Made by a program: the position numbers and the translations under genes. Below the pieces are notes generated by a model. That model was not told where the DNA came from. It made no database searches and was given only the letters and a program-made list of their open reading frames with translations. A stretch of 64,000 nt of DNA, from positions 1 through 64,000 of the forward strand of contig CAXXMH010000007.1 in NCBI GenBank assembly GCA_963664665.2, in the 5' to 3' direction. Shown here piece by piece: positions 35,443 to 43,336 of this stretch (position 1 is the first letter of the stretch; each line of letters begins with the position of its first letter). Origin of the DNA: Bin55 sp963664665 (GTDB taxonomy: Bacteria; Pseudomonadota; Gammaproteobacteria; Pseudomonadales; Azotimanducaceae).

Positions 35443-36636
35443 ATGCCGAAAGCGCTGCTATATGAGTGTTTCAGTGGCATAGCAGGCGACATGCATCTTG
35501 GTGGGATGCTTGATCTAGGTGTGCCCGATGATCATCTGCTAAGTGAGTTGTCGAAACTCGGAATCGACGATGAGTTTCGCGTCAATGCCAAACGGCAAAC
35601 GAAGATGGGCATATCCGGAACACATGTGACGGTTGAGCTCACAAGTCCAGGCTCGCACTCGCGCGGTCTACCCGCAATCCAAGACTTACTCAATAATTCT
35701 GCGCTCGGATCAGGGGTAAAGAAGCGTGCGACGGACATGTTCGAGTTGCTCGCTCGCGCCGAAGCGCAAGTTCACGCGATACCCGTTGAGAAAGTGCATT
35801 TTCATGAAGTTGGAGCCGTGGATGCCATCGTCGACATTACTGGCGCCGCAATCTGTCTTGAATATCTTGCCCCGTCGAACGTGTACTGTAGTAACGTAGA
35901 ACTTGGATCAGGTATGGCTAAGTGTGCTCACGGGTTGATGCCAGTTCCGGCGCCTGCAACTGCCCTACTGCTTGAAGGTTCTCCAACTACACGAGGAAAT
36001 GTAGAGGGAGAAGCGACGACGCCTACAGGGGCGACTATCCTGGCACATACGGTTGATCATTGGTGTAATCCGAGTTCCTTTGTCTCAACCAAAACTGCGT
36101 ACGGTGTCGGGACAAAGGACTTTGGTCGACCGAATGTGGTGCGACTTTCGCTTGGCGAGGCAAATGTAGCGCTTGAGACGGAGACGAACGTCTGTGTGGA
36201 GTGCAATATCGACGACATGACGCCAGAGGCATATGAGCCGCTAAGCGAACGACTCTTCGCACTTGGTGCCAGAGATGTTTTCTACACCCCAATCGTGATG
36301 AAAAAGTCTCGGCCAGGGACAAAACTCTCAGTTCTTGCGTCATCAGACCTCAAGGATGGCATCATCCAGTGCATATTGCGAAATTCAACGACGATTGGAG
36401 TTCGCGAGTGGCCCGTTACTAAAACGATGCTTCCACGTAGTTCCAAGATCATGACAACGTCGTTAGGGGAAGTACGTGTGAAGGTCGTCACACTACCTGA
36501 TGGCTCAATTCGCTGGAAAGCAGAACATGACGACGTCAGCGCGATAGCAACGGAGCAAGACGTGAGTTATCTCGTAGCGAGGGCGGAGATTGATCGCAGT
36601 ATCGCGTCACAAATGGACAGTAGCGATGGCGATTGA
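35443..36636 (+). CDS. larC: Nickel-pincer cofactor biosynthesis protein LarC
   Basis: CTP-dependent nickel insertase that completes the nickel-pincer nucleotide (NPN) cofactor known from lactate racemase. The N-terminus LLYECFSGIAGDMHLGGMLD and the segments VHFHEVGAVDAIVDITG, EGEATTPTGATIL and ECNIDDMTPEAYE are diagnostic. It is one continuous 397-residue frame; in Lactobacillus plantarum the full-length product needs a ribosomal frameshift. The ATG at 35443 follows the aldo/keto reductase by 14 bases. Its 3' end overlaps larB by 11 bases. Confidence 0.95.
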   Translation: MPKALLYECFSGIAGDMHLGGMLDLGVPDDHLLSELSKLGIDDEFRVNAKRQTKMGISGTHVTVELTSPGSHSRGLPAIQDLLNNSALGSGVKKRATDMFELLARAEAQVHAIPVEKVHFHEVGAVDAIVDITGAAICLEYLAPSNVYCSNVELGSGMAKCAHGLMPVPAPATALLLEGSPTTRGNVEGEATTPTGATILAHTVDHWCNPSSFVSTKTAYGVGTKDFGRPNVVRLSLGEANVALETETNVCVECNIDDMTPEAYEPLSERLFALGARDVFYTPIVMKKSRPGTKLSVLASSDLKDGIIQCILRNSTTIGVREWPVTKTMLPRSSKIMTTSLGEVRVKVVTLPDGSIRWKAEHDDVSAIATEQDVSYLVARAEIDRSIASQMDSSDGD

Positions 36637-37363
36637 CGGGATACTCCAGGCGTTTAAGGCTGGCCGCATCGACCTAGAGGAAGCTAGGACGCAGCTTTCG
36701 TCGAGTTACTTCGAGGAAATCGAAGGCACCACGATTGACCACGCCCGAGAATCCCGCACAGGTCAAGCGGAAGTGATCTTCGCTCAATCAAAAACAACGT
36801 CGCAAGTGCTCTCTGCGTTCAAACGTATCGCCGACAACGGTAACAATGTCCTGGCAACTCGCGTACATAAGGACGCCGCGAAGGCTCTAGAACGCGAATT
36901 CTCGACTGTGTCGTACTCTGAAACCGCTAGCGTTGCTTCACTCGTTACTCATAAACCCGCGACGCTACCGACTTCAATTGGAATCATCACCGCGGGGACG
37001 AGTGATTTGGGTGTGGCAGAGGAAGCTGCGCTTACTGCGGAGTTCTATGGGAGTCCCGTACATAGAATTAATGATGTTGGCGTCGCCGGCATCCACCGCC
37101 TCTTCGCGCGTCTTGAGGAAATCAAGACCTGTCGTACCCTGGTGGTTGTAGCTGGCATGGAAGGTGCACTTCCGAGTGTTGTTGGGGGTCTGGTCGATAA
37201 ACCCGTAATCGCAGTGCCGACATCGGTCGGTTACGGCGCGTCATTCAACGGATTGGCAGCGCTGCTCGGTATGCTCAATAGTTGCGCGTCAGGTGTGAGT
37301 GTTGTAAATATCGACAACGGATTTGGAGCTGGTTTTCAAGCCCATCGCATAAATCAACTATGA
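36626..37363 (+). CDS. larB: Nickel-pincer cofactor biosynthesis protein LarB
   Basis: Carboxylase/hydrolase that acts first in NPN synthesis, converting nicotinic acid adenine dinucleotide to a dicarboxylated pyridine mononucleotide. The PurE-like core shows IGIITAGTSDLGVAEEAALTAE, VVVAGMEGALPSVVGGLVD and VAVPTSVGYG-like IAVPTSVGYGASFNGLAALL, ending CASGVSVVNIDNGFGAG. The start is the ATG at 36626 within the larC 3' end, giving 245 residues. A longer frame from 36590 adds only residues translated from larC in another frame. The stop overlaps larE as ATGA. Confidence 0.95.
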   Translation: MAIDGILQAFKAGRIDLEEARTQLSSSYFEEIEGTTIDHARESRTGQAEVIFAQSKTTSQVLSAFKRIADNGNNVLATRVHKDAAKALEREFSTVSYSETASVASLVTHKPATLPTSIGIITAGTSDLGVAEEAALTAEFYGSPVHRINDVGVAGIHRLFARLEEIKTCRTLVVVAGMEGALPSVVGGLVDKPVIAVPTSVGYGASFNGLAALLGMLNSCASGVSVVNIDNGFGAGFQAHRINQL

Positions 37364-38202
37364 ATACCACGAACGCGCTCAGTGAAGCACTCAATGAGAA
37401 GTACGAGTCCATTCGGTCAAGTATTCGCGACATGGAACGGGTTATCGTTGCCTTTTCCGGTGGCGTAGACAGCTCTCTAGTTGCGTACATCGCCAATCAA
37501 GAACTTGGTGACAATGCGCTGGCAGTCACATCCGCGAGTTCAAGCCTAAAGAGGAGTGACCTTCAGCTGACGAAGGATCTCGCGGAGAAATGGAGTCTTC
37601 ATCACGAGGTGATCATCACCGATGAACTTCAAAAAAGTGCATACAGAGAAAACCCAATAAATCGTTGTTTTCATTGTAAAACTTCGCTTTATACAAGCCT
37701 TGAAGGACTTGCTCAAGAACGCGGCTACGAGATCGTACTCAACGGCACGAATGTAGATGATCTCGGCGATCACCGCCCCGGGTTAGTCGCAGCTAAGAAC
37801 TTTGATGTACGCTCACCGTTATGCGATGCTGGCATGACAAAATCAGAGATTCGAATTCTCGCAGCTCATCTGGGCATGGAGAATGCAGACAAACCGCAAG
37901 CAGCATGTCTTTCGAGTCGAGTTCCGTATGGGTCGCACATCTCAGAGTCCATACTGAATCAGATAGAAAGTGCGGAATCAGTGCTTGAGAGATTTGGCCT
38001 TCGACAGTTCCGAGTTCGACATCATGACGATGTTGCGCGTCTTGAAATTGATAGATCTGAGATGCAAGCGGTGCTAGAACACGCAGATGAAATTCAAGCG
38101 GAAATCAAGGCTTGTGGCTATCGATTTGTTGCGATGGAGCTAGGCGGCTTCCGAAGTGGATCGCTTAACGATGGACTAATAAACATCGTCGAAGCTCGCT
38201 GA
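37360..38202 (+). CDS. larE: ATP-dependent sulfur transferase LarE
   Basis: PP-loop enzyme that adenylates and thiolates the LarB product, giving the dithio pincer precursor. The PP-loop SGGVDSS is in VIVAFSGGVDSSLVAYIA near residue 35. Typical later segments are NRCFHCKTSLY, NGTNVDDLGDHRPG and the cysteine of AACLSSRVPYG, which aligns with the sacrificial or cluster-binding Cys position of the family. The ATG overlaps the larB stop (ATGA); length 280 residues. It closes the larC-larB-larE set. No larA lactate racemase-like gene is within the window. Confidence 0.95.
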   Translation: MNTTNALSEALNEKYESIRSSIRDMERVIVAFSGGVDSSLVAYIANQELGDNALAVTSASSSLKRSDLQLTKDLAEKWSLHHEVIITDELQKSAYRENPINRCFHCKTSLYTSLEGLAQERGYEIVLNGTNVDDLGDHRPGLVAAKNFDVRSPLCDAGMTKSEIRILAAHLGMENADKPQAACLSSRVPYGSHISESILNQIESAESVLERFGLRQFRVRHHDDVARLEIDRSEMQAVLEHADEIQAEIKACGYRFVAMELGGFRSGSLNDGLINIVEAR

Positions 38203-38309
38203 TATAACCAACGAACGCGCTCCGAGCAGACTATCTAAACTACCTAAAATCCTCGCCTTTGTCTGATTGGCGCTAGTTCCATCTATACCCCGATCGCTAA
38301 GGTCGTTGT

Positions 38310-39614
38310 TTGAGAACACTTAGCGAACGCTTCAACAGCACGTTTCGCCCACAAGGCAAAGTCTTCCATGGCTGGTGGATCGTTCTTTCCGCAGCCGGTA
38401 TCCAGTTTACGTCGGGTCTCTTTTGGATGCACTCGTACGGTGCGTACGTCGTCCTCTTGCAAGAAGAATTTGCCTGGAGTGCGGCGATCGTTTCAGGCGC
38501 TTTCGCATTAACTCGTGTCGAGAGTGGATTACTTGGTCCACTTCAAGGATGGCTGACAGATCGCTTCGGTCCAAAGGTCATTCTTGTCGTCGGGAATGTG
38601 CTGTTCGGAACGAGTTTCATGTTATTGGCACTCGTCAATTCAGTGTGGAGCTTCTACGCGGTATTCATTCTTATCGCAGTAGGCGGCAGTCTCGGCGGTT
38701 TTGCGACCGCGATGGTCTCCATCGTACACTGGTTCCGTCGACATCGATCGAAGGCTGTCGCCGGGTCTCAGCTAGGTTTCTCACTTGGCGGCTTAGCCGT
38801 CCCGATTCTCACGCTCGTTCTACAGTGGGTTGGTTGGCGTTGGACAGCCGTGTTGTCAGGAATCTTCATCCTGATTCTCACGCTACCGCTCTCATTAGTT
38901 ATGCGTCATTCCCCTCGGGAAATAGGCGAGCAACCTGATGGGATTGCAATTCGCGAACCCGTACCTCTCGGACAAGCGCTAACTCCACTCCGCTTCACAA
39001 CCGGTGAAGCGTTACGGACTCGTTCGTTTTGGTTCCTAGCAATAGGTCACGGCGTGGCTCTATTGACTGTGTCCGCGGTCATGGTCCATTTGTTGCCACA
39101 CTTGACGCGAAGTCTCGGATATTCCTTAACGTACGCAAGTGCGTTTCTCCCGCTGATGTTTATTTGCCAGGTGGTGGGACAGCTTCTCGGGGGATTACTC
39201 GGCGACCGCTTCGACAAACGTCTCTTGTGTACTGTCTGTTTGATCCTTCACTCGCTAGCTATGTTTGTTGTCGCATTCGCTGAGAACGCACTCATGGTGA
39301 TTGTGTTCACCCTGCTTCATGGATTCGCTTGGGGGATCCGCGCACCGCTGCTCGTGTCACTACGTGCCGACTACTTTGGCGCACAGATCTTCGGCCGTAT
39401 CCTTGGCTTCTCGTCCATGATCACCATGATTGGGATGACGATTGGACCTATATTGGTCGGCATCCTTTATGACGAGTACGAGAACTACTGGATTGGGTTT
39501 ACGACAATCGGTGTATTAGCGTTCATCGGTTCAGTGTTCTTCTTTTTAGCGAAACCTCCCGAACCTGTCAGTCGGTCGACAGATTCAGTCTCTGCAAAAG
39601 TGAGCGAGCGATGA
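38310..39614 (+). CDS. Major facilitator superfamily carrier, monocarboxylate/oxalate-formate-like
   Basis: A 434-residue inner-membrane carrier with twelve predicted helices. The N-terminal FHGWWIVLSAAGIQFTSG and the GWLTDRFGPKVILVVG loop resemble MCT/oxalate:formate antiporter-type MFS proteins. The second-half loop LGDRFDKRLL is the usual A-motif copy. It likely transports a small carboxylic acid. A TTG at 38310 is the start, with AAGG upstream; no ATG nearby keeps the N-terminus. It lies 107 bases after larE, so it may be part of the lar transcript, and its stop overlaps xthA (ATGA). Confidence 0.82.
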   Translation: MRTLSERFNSTFRPQGKVFHGWWIVLSAAGIQFTSGLFWMHSYGAYVVLLQEEFAWSAAIVSGAFALTRVESGLLGPLQGWLTDRFGPKVILVVGNVLFGTSFMLLALVNSVWSFYAVFILIAVGGSLGGFATAMVSIVHWFRRHRSKAVAGSQLGFSLGGLAVPILTLVLQWVGWRWTAVLSGIFILILTLPLSLVMRHSPREIGEQPDGIAIREPVPLGQALTPLRFTTGEALRTRSFWFLAIGHGVALLTVSAVMVHLLPHLTRSLGYSLTYASAFLPLMFICQVVGQLLGGLLGDRFDKRLLCTVCLILHSLAMFVVAFAENALMVIVFTLLHGFAWGIRAPLLVSLRADYFGAQIFGRILGFSSMITMIGMTIGPILVGILYDEYENYWIGFTTIGVLAFIGSVFFFLAKPPEPVSRSTDSVSAKVSER

Positions 39615-40387
39615 GAGTTATCTCTTGGAACGTAAATGGACTTCGTGCGTGCGTAAAAAAGGGATTTCATGAATTCCTTGAGTCTTCTGGCGCAGACGTG
39701 TTGTGTCTTCAGGAAGTACGTGCCCTGCCCGAGCAGCTTGATGAGAAAACGCGAAATCCGGCAGGATGGCACACCGCGTTCTTTCCGGCTGTGCGTAAGG
39801 GATACGCTGGGGTTGCGATATATTCACGCGAGAAACCGACGCGTGTCTTGACCCGTCTCCCCGAAGATGAATTCAATGTCGAGGGGCGATTCATCGTGGC
39901 GAAATTTGGTCGCCTATCGATTGCGTCCGTGTACTACCCTAAAGGATCGGGAAATGCGCGCGATAACAGTCGAGTGCCTTACAAGCTCGCGTTCTATCAA
40001 AGCGCGTACAAAGCACTGGAAAAACTACGTGCGACGGGTCCTACGTTTGTCACCGGTGACTTCAATACGGCACATACCGAGATAGACCTTGCGCGACCTA
40101 AGGGAAATATGAAAACTAGCGGATTCCTACCAGAAGAACGGCAGGAATTAACACGCTGGCTGGACAATGGTTGGACAGACGTATTCCGAAAACAGCACCC
40201 CAATGAGCCAGGGCACTACACGTGGTGGCGTCAATGGGGAGGCGCTAAAGAGAACAACGTTGGTTGGCGAATCGACTACGTTCTTGCATCAGGATCCGCA
40301 GCCAAAAGTGTCACCAACGCATTCATCTGGCCACACGTCGACGGGAGTGACCACTGTCCGATTGGTGTAGATACCCGGATTCGCTAA
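39611..40387 (+). CDS. xthA: Exodeoxyribonuclease III
   Basis: AP endonuclease and 3'-5' exonuclease of base-excision repair. Family signatures include ISWNVNGLRA, CLQEVRAL with the metal-binding Glu, ASVYYPKGSGNA, TGDFNTAHTEIDLA and the C-terminal SDHCPIGVD with catalytic Asp-His. Length 258 residues against 268 in E. coli. ATG overlaps the transporter stop. A strong hairpin terminator begins 22 bases after the stop. Confidence 0.96.
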   Translation: MRVISWNVNGLRACVKKGFHEFLESSGADVLCLQEVRALPEQLDEKTRNPAGWHTAFFPAVRKGYAGVAIYSREKPTRVLTRLPEDEFNVEGRFIVAKFGRLSIASVYYPKGSGNARDNSRVPYKLAFYQSAYKALEKLRATGPTFVTGDFNTAHTEIDLARPKGNMKTSGFLPEERQELTRWLDNGWTDVFRKQHPNEPGHYTWWRQWGGAKENNVGWRIDYVLASGSAAKSVTNAFIWPHVDGSDHCPIGVDTRIR

Positions 40388-40408
40388 GCAATCCCAGGTG
40401 AACCAGCT

Positions 40409-40438
40409 CAAAGCGGCAAAATTAGATTTGCCGCTTTG
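40409..40438. terminator. Strong bidirectional terminator hairpin after xthA
   Basis: AAAGCGGCAAA at 40410-40420 pairs perfectly with TTTGCCGCTTT at 40427-40437 around a 6-base loop, and a C-G pair adds a twelfth base pair. It separates the convergent xthA and the small basic-protein gene, with A/T-rich ends on both strands. Confidence 0.85.
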
Positions 40439-40456
40439 GTCCGAGGTGGGTTGAGC

Positions 40457-40828
40457 TTACGCTTTCATCCGACGCGAGCTAGCGCGCTGTGACGAATTAC
40501 TTTTACCTCGAGTCACACGTTTTGGCGCCGCCTTCATCGTCACGCTTGTACTTCTCTTAGCAGATGCCGTAGTGCGAAGCGTGGACCTTGATTTTCCGGT
40601 AGACGATCGGCGTTCGACCTTTTTAGGCTTCTTCTGCCAGCGAAGTGCGGGTCCGGTGAAGAACTGCTGTGCACGTTCCTGATCACGCGCTAGTTCTTCG
40701 TCGCGTTTCTTCGCTTCTTGATATCCCTTACGAGTTCGTGGGAAATACTCTTGGCAGAGTTTTCCATCAACCGAACGCGCTACGCGATAACTTTGATAGT
40801 TTCCCTGTTGGTGCTTGTAGACGCTCAT
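40457..40828 (-). CDS. Small basic protein with a Lys/Arg/Ser-rich tail
   Basis: A 123-residue protein. The first ~55 residues form a small domain (MSVYKHQQGNYQSYRVARSV, then YFPRTRKGYQEAKKRDEELA) that resembles short DNA-binding AP2/arm-type folds. Residues ~65-123 are almost entirely Lys, Arg, Ser, Thr and Ala (for example KRSTSVTMKAAPKRVTRG) and are probably disordered and nucleic-acid binding. ATG at 40828 is preceded by AAGGAGCCCCC, a good ribosome site. A nucleoid- or RNA-associated role is inferred from charge alone. Confidence 0.6.
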   Translation of the reverse strand: MSVYKHQQGNYQSYRVARSVDGKLCQEYFPRTRKGYQEAKKRDEELARDQERAQQFFTGPALRWQKKPKKVERRSSTGKSRSTLRTTASAKRSTSVTMKAAPKRVTRGKSNSSQRASSRRMKA

Positions 40829-40987
40829 GGGGGCTCCTTGTTAATTGTGTCCATCCATAGACAAACCATGAAGATTGTCAATGCTCATGTGACGTTGTTT
40901 CGACCGTCGCCAAATCAGCTTGTTATCGATTTCTGTTACACAAACACAGTTGGATTCTAACAGATAAGACCAAAAATTCAAAGAATA

Positions 40988-41006
40988 GTTAGGAAGCGTT
41001 CCTAAC
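40988..41006. promoter_or_regulatory. Perfect inverted repeat, 8-bp arms
   Basis: GTTAGGAA-GCG-TTCCTAAC is a perfect 8-bp palindrome with a 3-base centre. Arm length and spacing suit a dimeric repressor operator as well as a small RNA hairpin. No downstream T tract is present, which disfavours a terminator. Confidence 0.5.
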
Positions 41007-41037
41007 ACGCTGAATCACAAAGCTATTTCTGAACTTG

Positions 41038-41055
41038 TTACGGTGATTACGGTGA
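41038..41055 (+). repeat. Tandem duplicate of TTACGGTGA
   Basis: Two exact head-to-tail copies of the 9-mer TTACGGTGA, with TTACGGTG again at 41149-41156. Possibly binding sites for a regulator of the downstream aldo/keto reductase. Confidence 0.5.
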
Positions 41056-41206
41056 GTCTTAGGACATCCTTACTAGCACGGGCAAGCGGTGATGTTAGGC
41101 GACTCTTGAGGAGTTTCTAACATAAAGCTTTGAAATAGAAAGCTCAATTTACGGTGCCATCATAAATACCGCGAACTAAATGGTGTGATGCACCAAAAGT
41201 ATTTTT

Positions 41207-41227
41207 ATATCAATAAGTTATGTCGAG
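41207..41227 (+). promoter_or_regulatory. IHF-consensus-like site, copy 3
   Basis: ATATCAATAAGTTA is identical over 14 bases to the copy at 27148, contains an exact WATCAANNNNTTR match and is followed by TCGA. It lies about 295 bases upstream of the second aldo/keto reductase start. Confidence 0.35.
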
Positions 41228-41501
41228 CTAAAGACAACTTCGATTACACGTCGCGTCGCCTGTGAAAATCAGTCTGCTTGTTAGTAGATTCGTTTCGTGT
41301 CATGGGCGATCCCTACCTACCGGACCCAGCTGAGGTTTCAAGCAAGCAATAGACATAGGAATTAGCTTAATGAAGTCGTTCAACGTTGCGCAAAGCATGG
41401 CTGGTCTAGTTCTTCAATCACTGTTGGCGCACGCCAATCCGTGCAAAAAACTCATAACAAGTGGTAGAATCGCGCAGTTCATTTCCCTAGGTAAACGTAC
41501 G

Positions 41502-42515
41502 ATGACGCAACGCCGAACCTTTTTGAAGCAACTTGCATTTGCAGGCGTCGGTGGTACTGCGCTTTTGAAAACAGGGCGACTCAGTGCCGCTGTGGACGCC
41601 GCTGAAGCGGCGGAAGCTGCCAAGTTCCCAGAAATGACTTATCGCGTATTAGGTCGAACAGGATACAAGGCGAGTCGTCTCGCGTATGGCTGTGGTGCCG
41701 CGTTGTCACGCAATCGCGCGGATCGCGTGTTAAACCTCGCATTTGAGCAGGGTGTTAACGTCTTTGACGTCGGTACGAGTTCCTATTACAACGACGCGCA
41801 ACGAAATCTTGCGGATTTCGCGGGAGCACACCGAGACGATATCTTCCTCATTACCAAGGATTTCGTAAGTGGTGCGGATGCGGATTCTGATCCGAATCTT
41901 GAGGAATCGAAGAAGATCGCCGCCGATTGGGAGGCAAAACTTGATACGTGTCTCACCGATCTAAATCAAGAACACGTTGACGCTTACTACATCATGGGAG
42001 CAAACAATCCGCGAATCATCAATAACGAAGAAATCTTCAATTCGTTCGAACGTGCGAAAGCGGCCGGTAAGGTAAGTCACTTAGGCTTCTCGTCCCACGA
42101 AAATGCCAGCGAATGTTTAGCGGCGGCGGTTGATTCTGGTAAGTATTCGTTGGCAATGCTAGCGATGACACCTGCTGGGTGGTACGATTGGGCTAGCAAG
42201 AGCACGCTGAAAAATACCAAATCACTCAAGGAGTTACAGCCAGAACTGCAGGTTGCACGCGAGAGCGGAATCGGTTTGGTCGCAATGAAGGCGGGTCGTA
42301 TGTTGGCGCCAAGAATGTGGGGCGGTCGCGGGAATCAGGACGCGTTTGATGCGCAATATGGCGAAAAACTACTGAAAGCGAACCTATCTTCGTTCCAACG
42401 AAGCTATGCGTACGTACTCGAGAATGGTTTCGACGTTGTAAACGCTGATATCCAGAACTTCCATATCCTTGCTGAGAACTTCACAGCTGCTGCGACTTCG
42501 TCGCACTACGCTTAA
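41502..42515 (+). CDS. Tat-exported aldo/keto reductase-fold protein lacking the catalytic His
   Basis: A 337-residue protein from the ATG at 41502, chosen because it begins the twin-arginine signal MTQRRTFLKQLAFAGVGGTA. The fold follows the aldo/keto reductase pattern (YRVLGRTGYKASRLAYGCGA). D89, Y95/Y96 and K119 fit the catalytic tetrad, but the fourth residue, His in DxYxxH, is Met (AYYIM, M165). There are no C-terminal cysteine clusters, unlike the paralogue at 34196. The protein may use a different acid/base, bind ligand without reduction or have a non-redox role. It ends four bases into the convergent esterase gene. Confidence 0.82.
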   Translation: MTQRRTFLKQLAFAGVGGTALLKTGRLSAAVDAAEAAEAAKFPEMTYRVLGRTGYKASRLAYGCGAALSRNRADRVLNLAFEQGVNVFDVGTSSYYNDAQRNLADFAGAHRDDIFLITKDFVSGADADSDPNLEESKKIAADWEAKLDTCLTDLNQEHVDAYYIMGANNPRIINNEEIFNSFERAKAAGKVSHLGFSSHENASECLAAAVDSGKYSLAMLAMTPAGWYDWASKSTLKNTKSLKELQPELQVARESGIGLVAMKAGRMLAPRMWGGRGNQDAFDAQYGEKLLKANLSSFQRSYAYVLENGFDVVNADIQNFHILAENFTAAATSSHYA

Positions 42516-43336
42516 TCCTCAATTTGAGGTCGAATAAAGTCCCACACGGCTGATTCACACTGATCTGTAGCCTCTGAAGCTTCGTACGCAAAGGCGTGCG
42601 GTAAGCCTGGCATATGAAGGTATTCGACTTCGTGGCCGACGCTGTGGAACGCGGCTAGCAAATCGTTCGTCATATATGGAGGCACGTTGGCGTCCTCACC
42701 GGGTTGTACCACGAACGTTGATGGTAGGTGGGTGAACTCCCTAGTTCGAAGGACTCGTTGAACGCTTGCGCGACGCATCTCCTCGCGTGAACCGAAGTAT
42801 CCCTGATGAGCTCGCACAAGTTCATGTCGTCCCATTTCCAGTGCGTATTCGAATCGGACGAGTGGGTTCGACACTGGCCAGAGTGCCACCACATATGCAA
42901 CACCGGCGTCGATGGACTTTTCCTCACAATCCAATGCTGGAGTTGTTTGATGTAGTTGCGTGTTCGGTTGTAGCGCAGTGAAAAGCACCAAATGGCCACC
43001 CGAGGAACTACCGATCAGACCTATTTTGTCAGCATTGACCCCGAATTCATCAGCATGGTATCGAAGATATCGAATACCTGCTGCAATATCCGCGGACGCA
43101 GAAGGGTGCTGGAACTGAGGGCCACACCGAAAATCAAGTGAGAACACGACCAAGCCACGCGTCGCTAATAGTCTCGACATCACGTGAGGTGTTAATCGAT
43201 CGTTAGCCGTCCACGCGCCGCCATGTACCATCACGATTCCGTGGCCGATTGATTCCGCGGGTCGATAGAGTCGACCAAGTAATTCGATACCCCGAGGCCG
43301 CGCGAATGGAATGTCTACTTCTTCGAAATTCGACAC
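42512..43336 (-). CDS. Alpha/beta-hydrolase, esterase/BD-FAE type
   Basis: A 274-residue serine hydrolase. The oxyanion-hole HGGAW is at residues 38-42, nucleophile S111 is in GSSSGG, the acid is in PGEDANVP near 216 and the His in GLPHAFAYE near 250. This matches feruloyl-esterase-like or acetyl-esterase members. Its 5' end overlaps the 3' end of the upstream propeller gene by 22 bases, so the two are co-transcribed. Together they suggest removal of acyl groups from a carbohydrate. No signal peptide was seen, so it is probably cytoplasmic. Confidence 0.82.
   Translation of the reverse strand: MSNFEEVDIPFARPRGIELLGRLYRPAESIGHGIVMVHGGAWTANDRLTPHVMSRLLATRGLVVFSLDFRCGPQFQHPSASADIAAGIRYLRYHADEFGVNADKIGLIGSSSGGHLVLFTALQPNTQLHQTTPALDCEEKSIDAGVAYVVALWPVSNPLVRFEYALEMGRHELVRAHQGYFGSREEMRRASVQRVLRTREFTHLPSTFVVQPGEDANVPPYMTNDLLAAFHSVGHEVEYLHMPGLPHAFAYEASEATDQCESAVWDFIRPQIED

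Larger units (their letters stand above)
40829..41501. other. A/T-rich intergenic region with dyads and tandem repeats
   Basis: About 670 bases with no supported gene. The frame from 41370 joins the following aldo/keto reductase, but its first 44 codons precede the twin-arginine start and look untranslated. The region contains a perfect dyad at 40988-41006, a tandem 9-mer at 41038-41055 with a partial third copy at 41149, and an IHF-like site at 41207. It most likely holds regulatory DNA for the reductase and the basic-protein gene. Confidence 0.5.
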
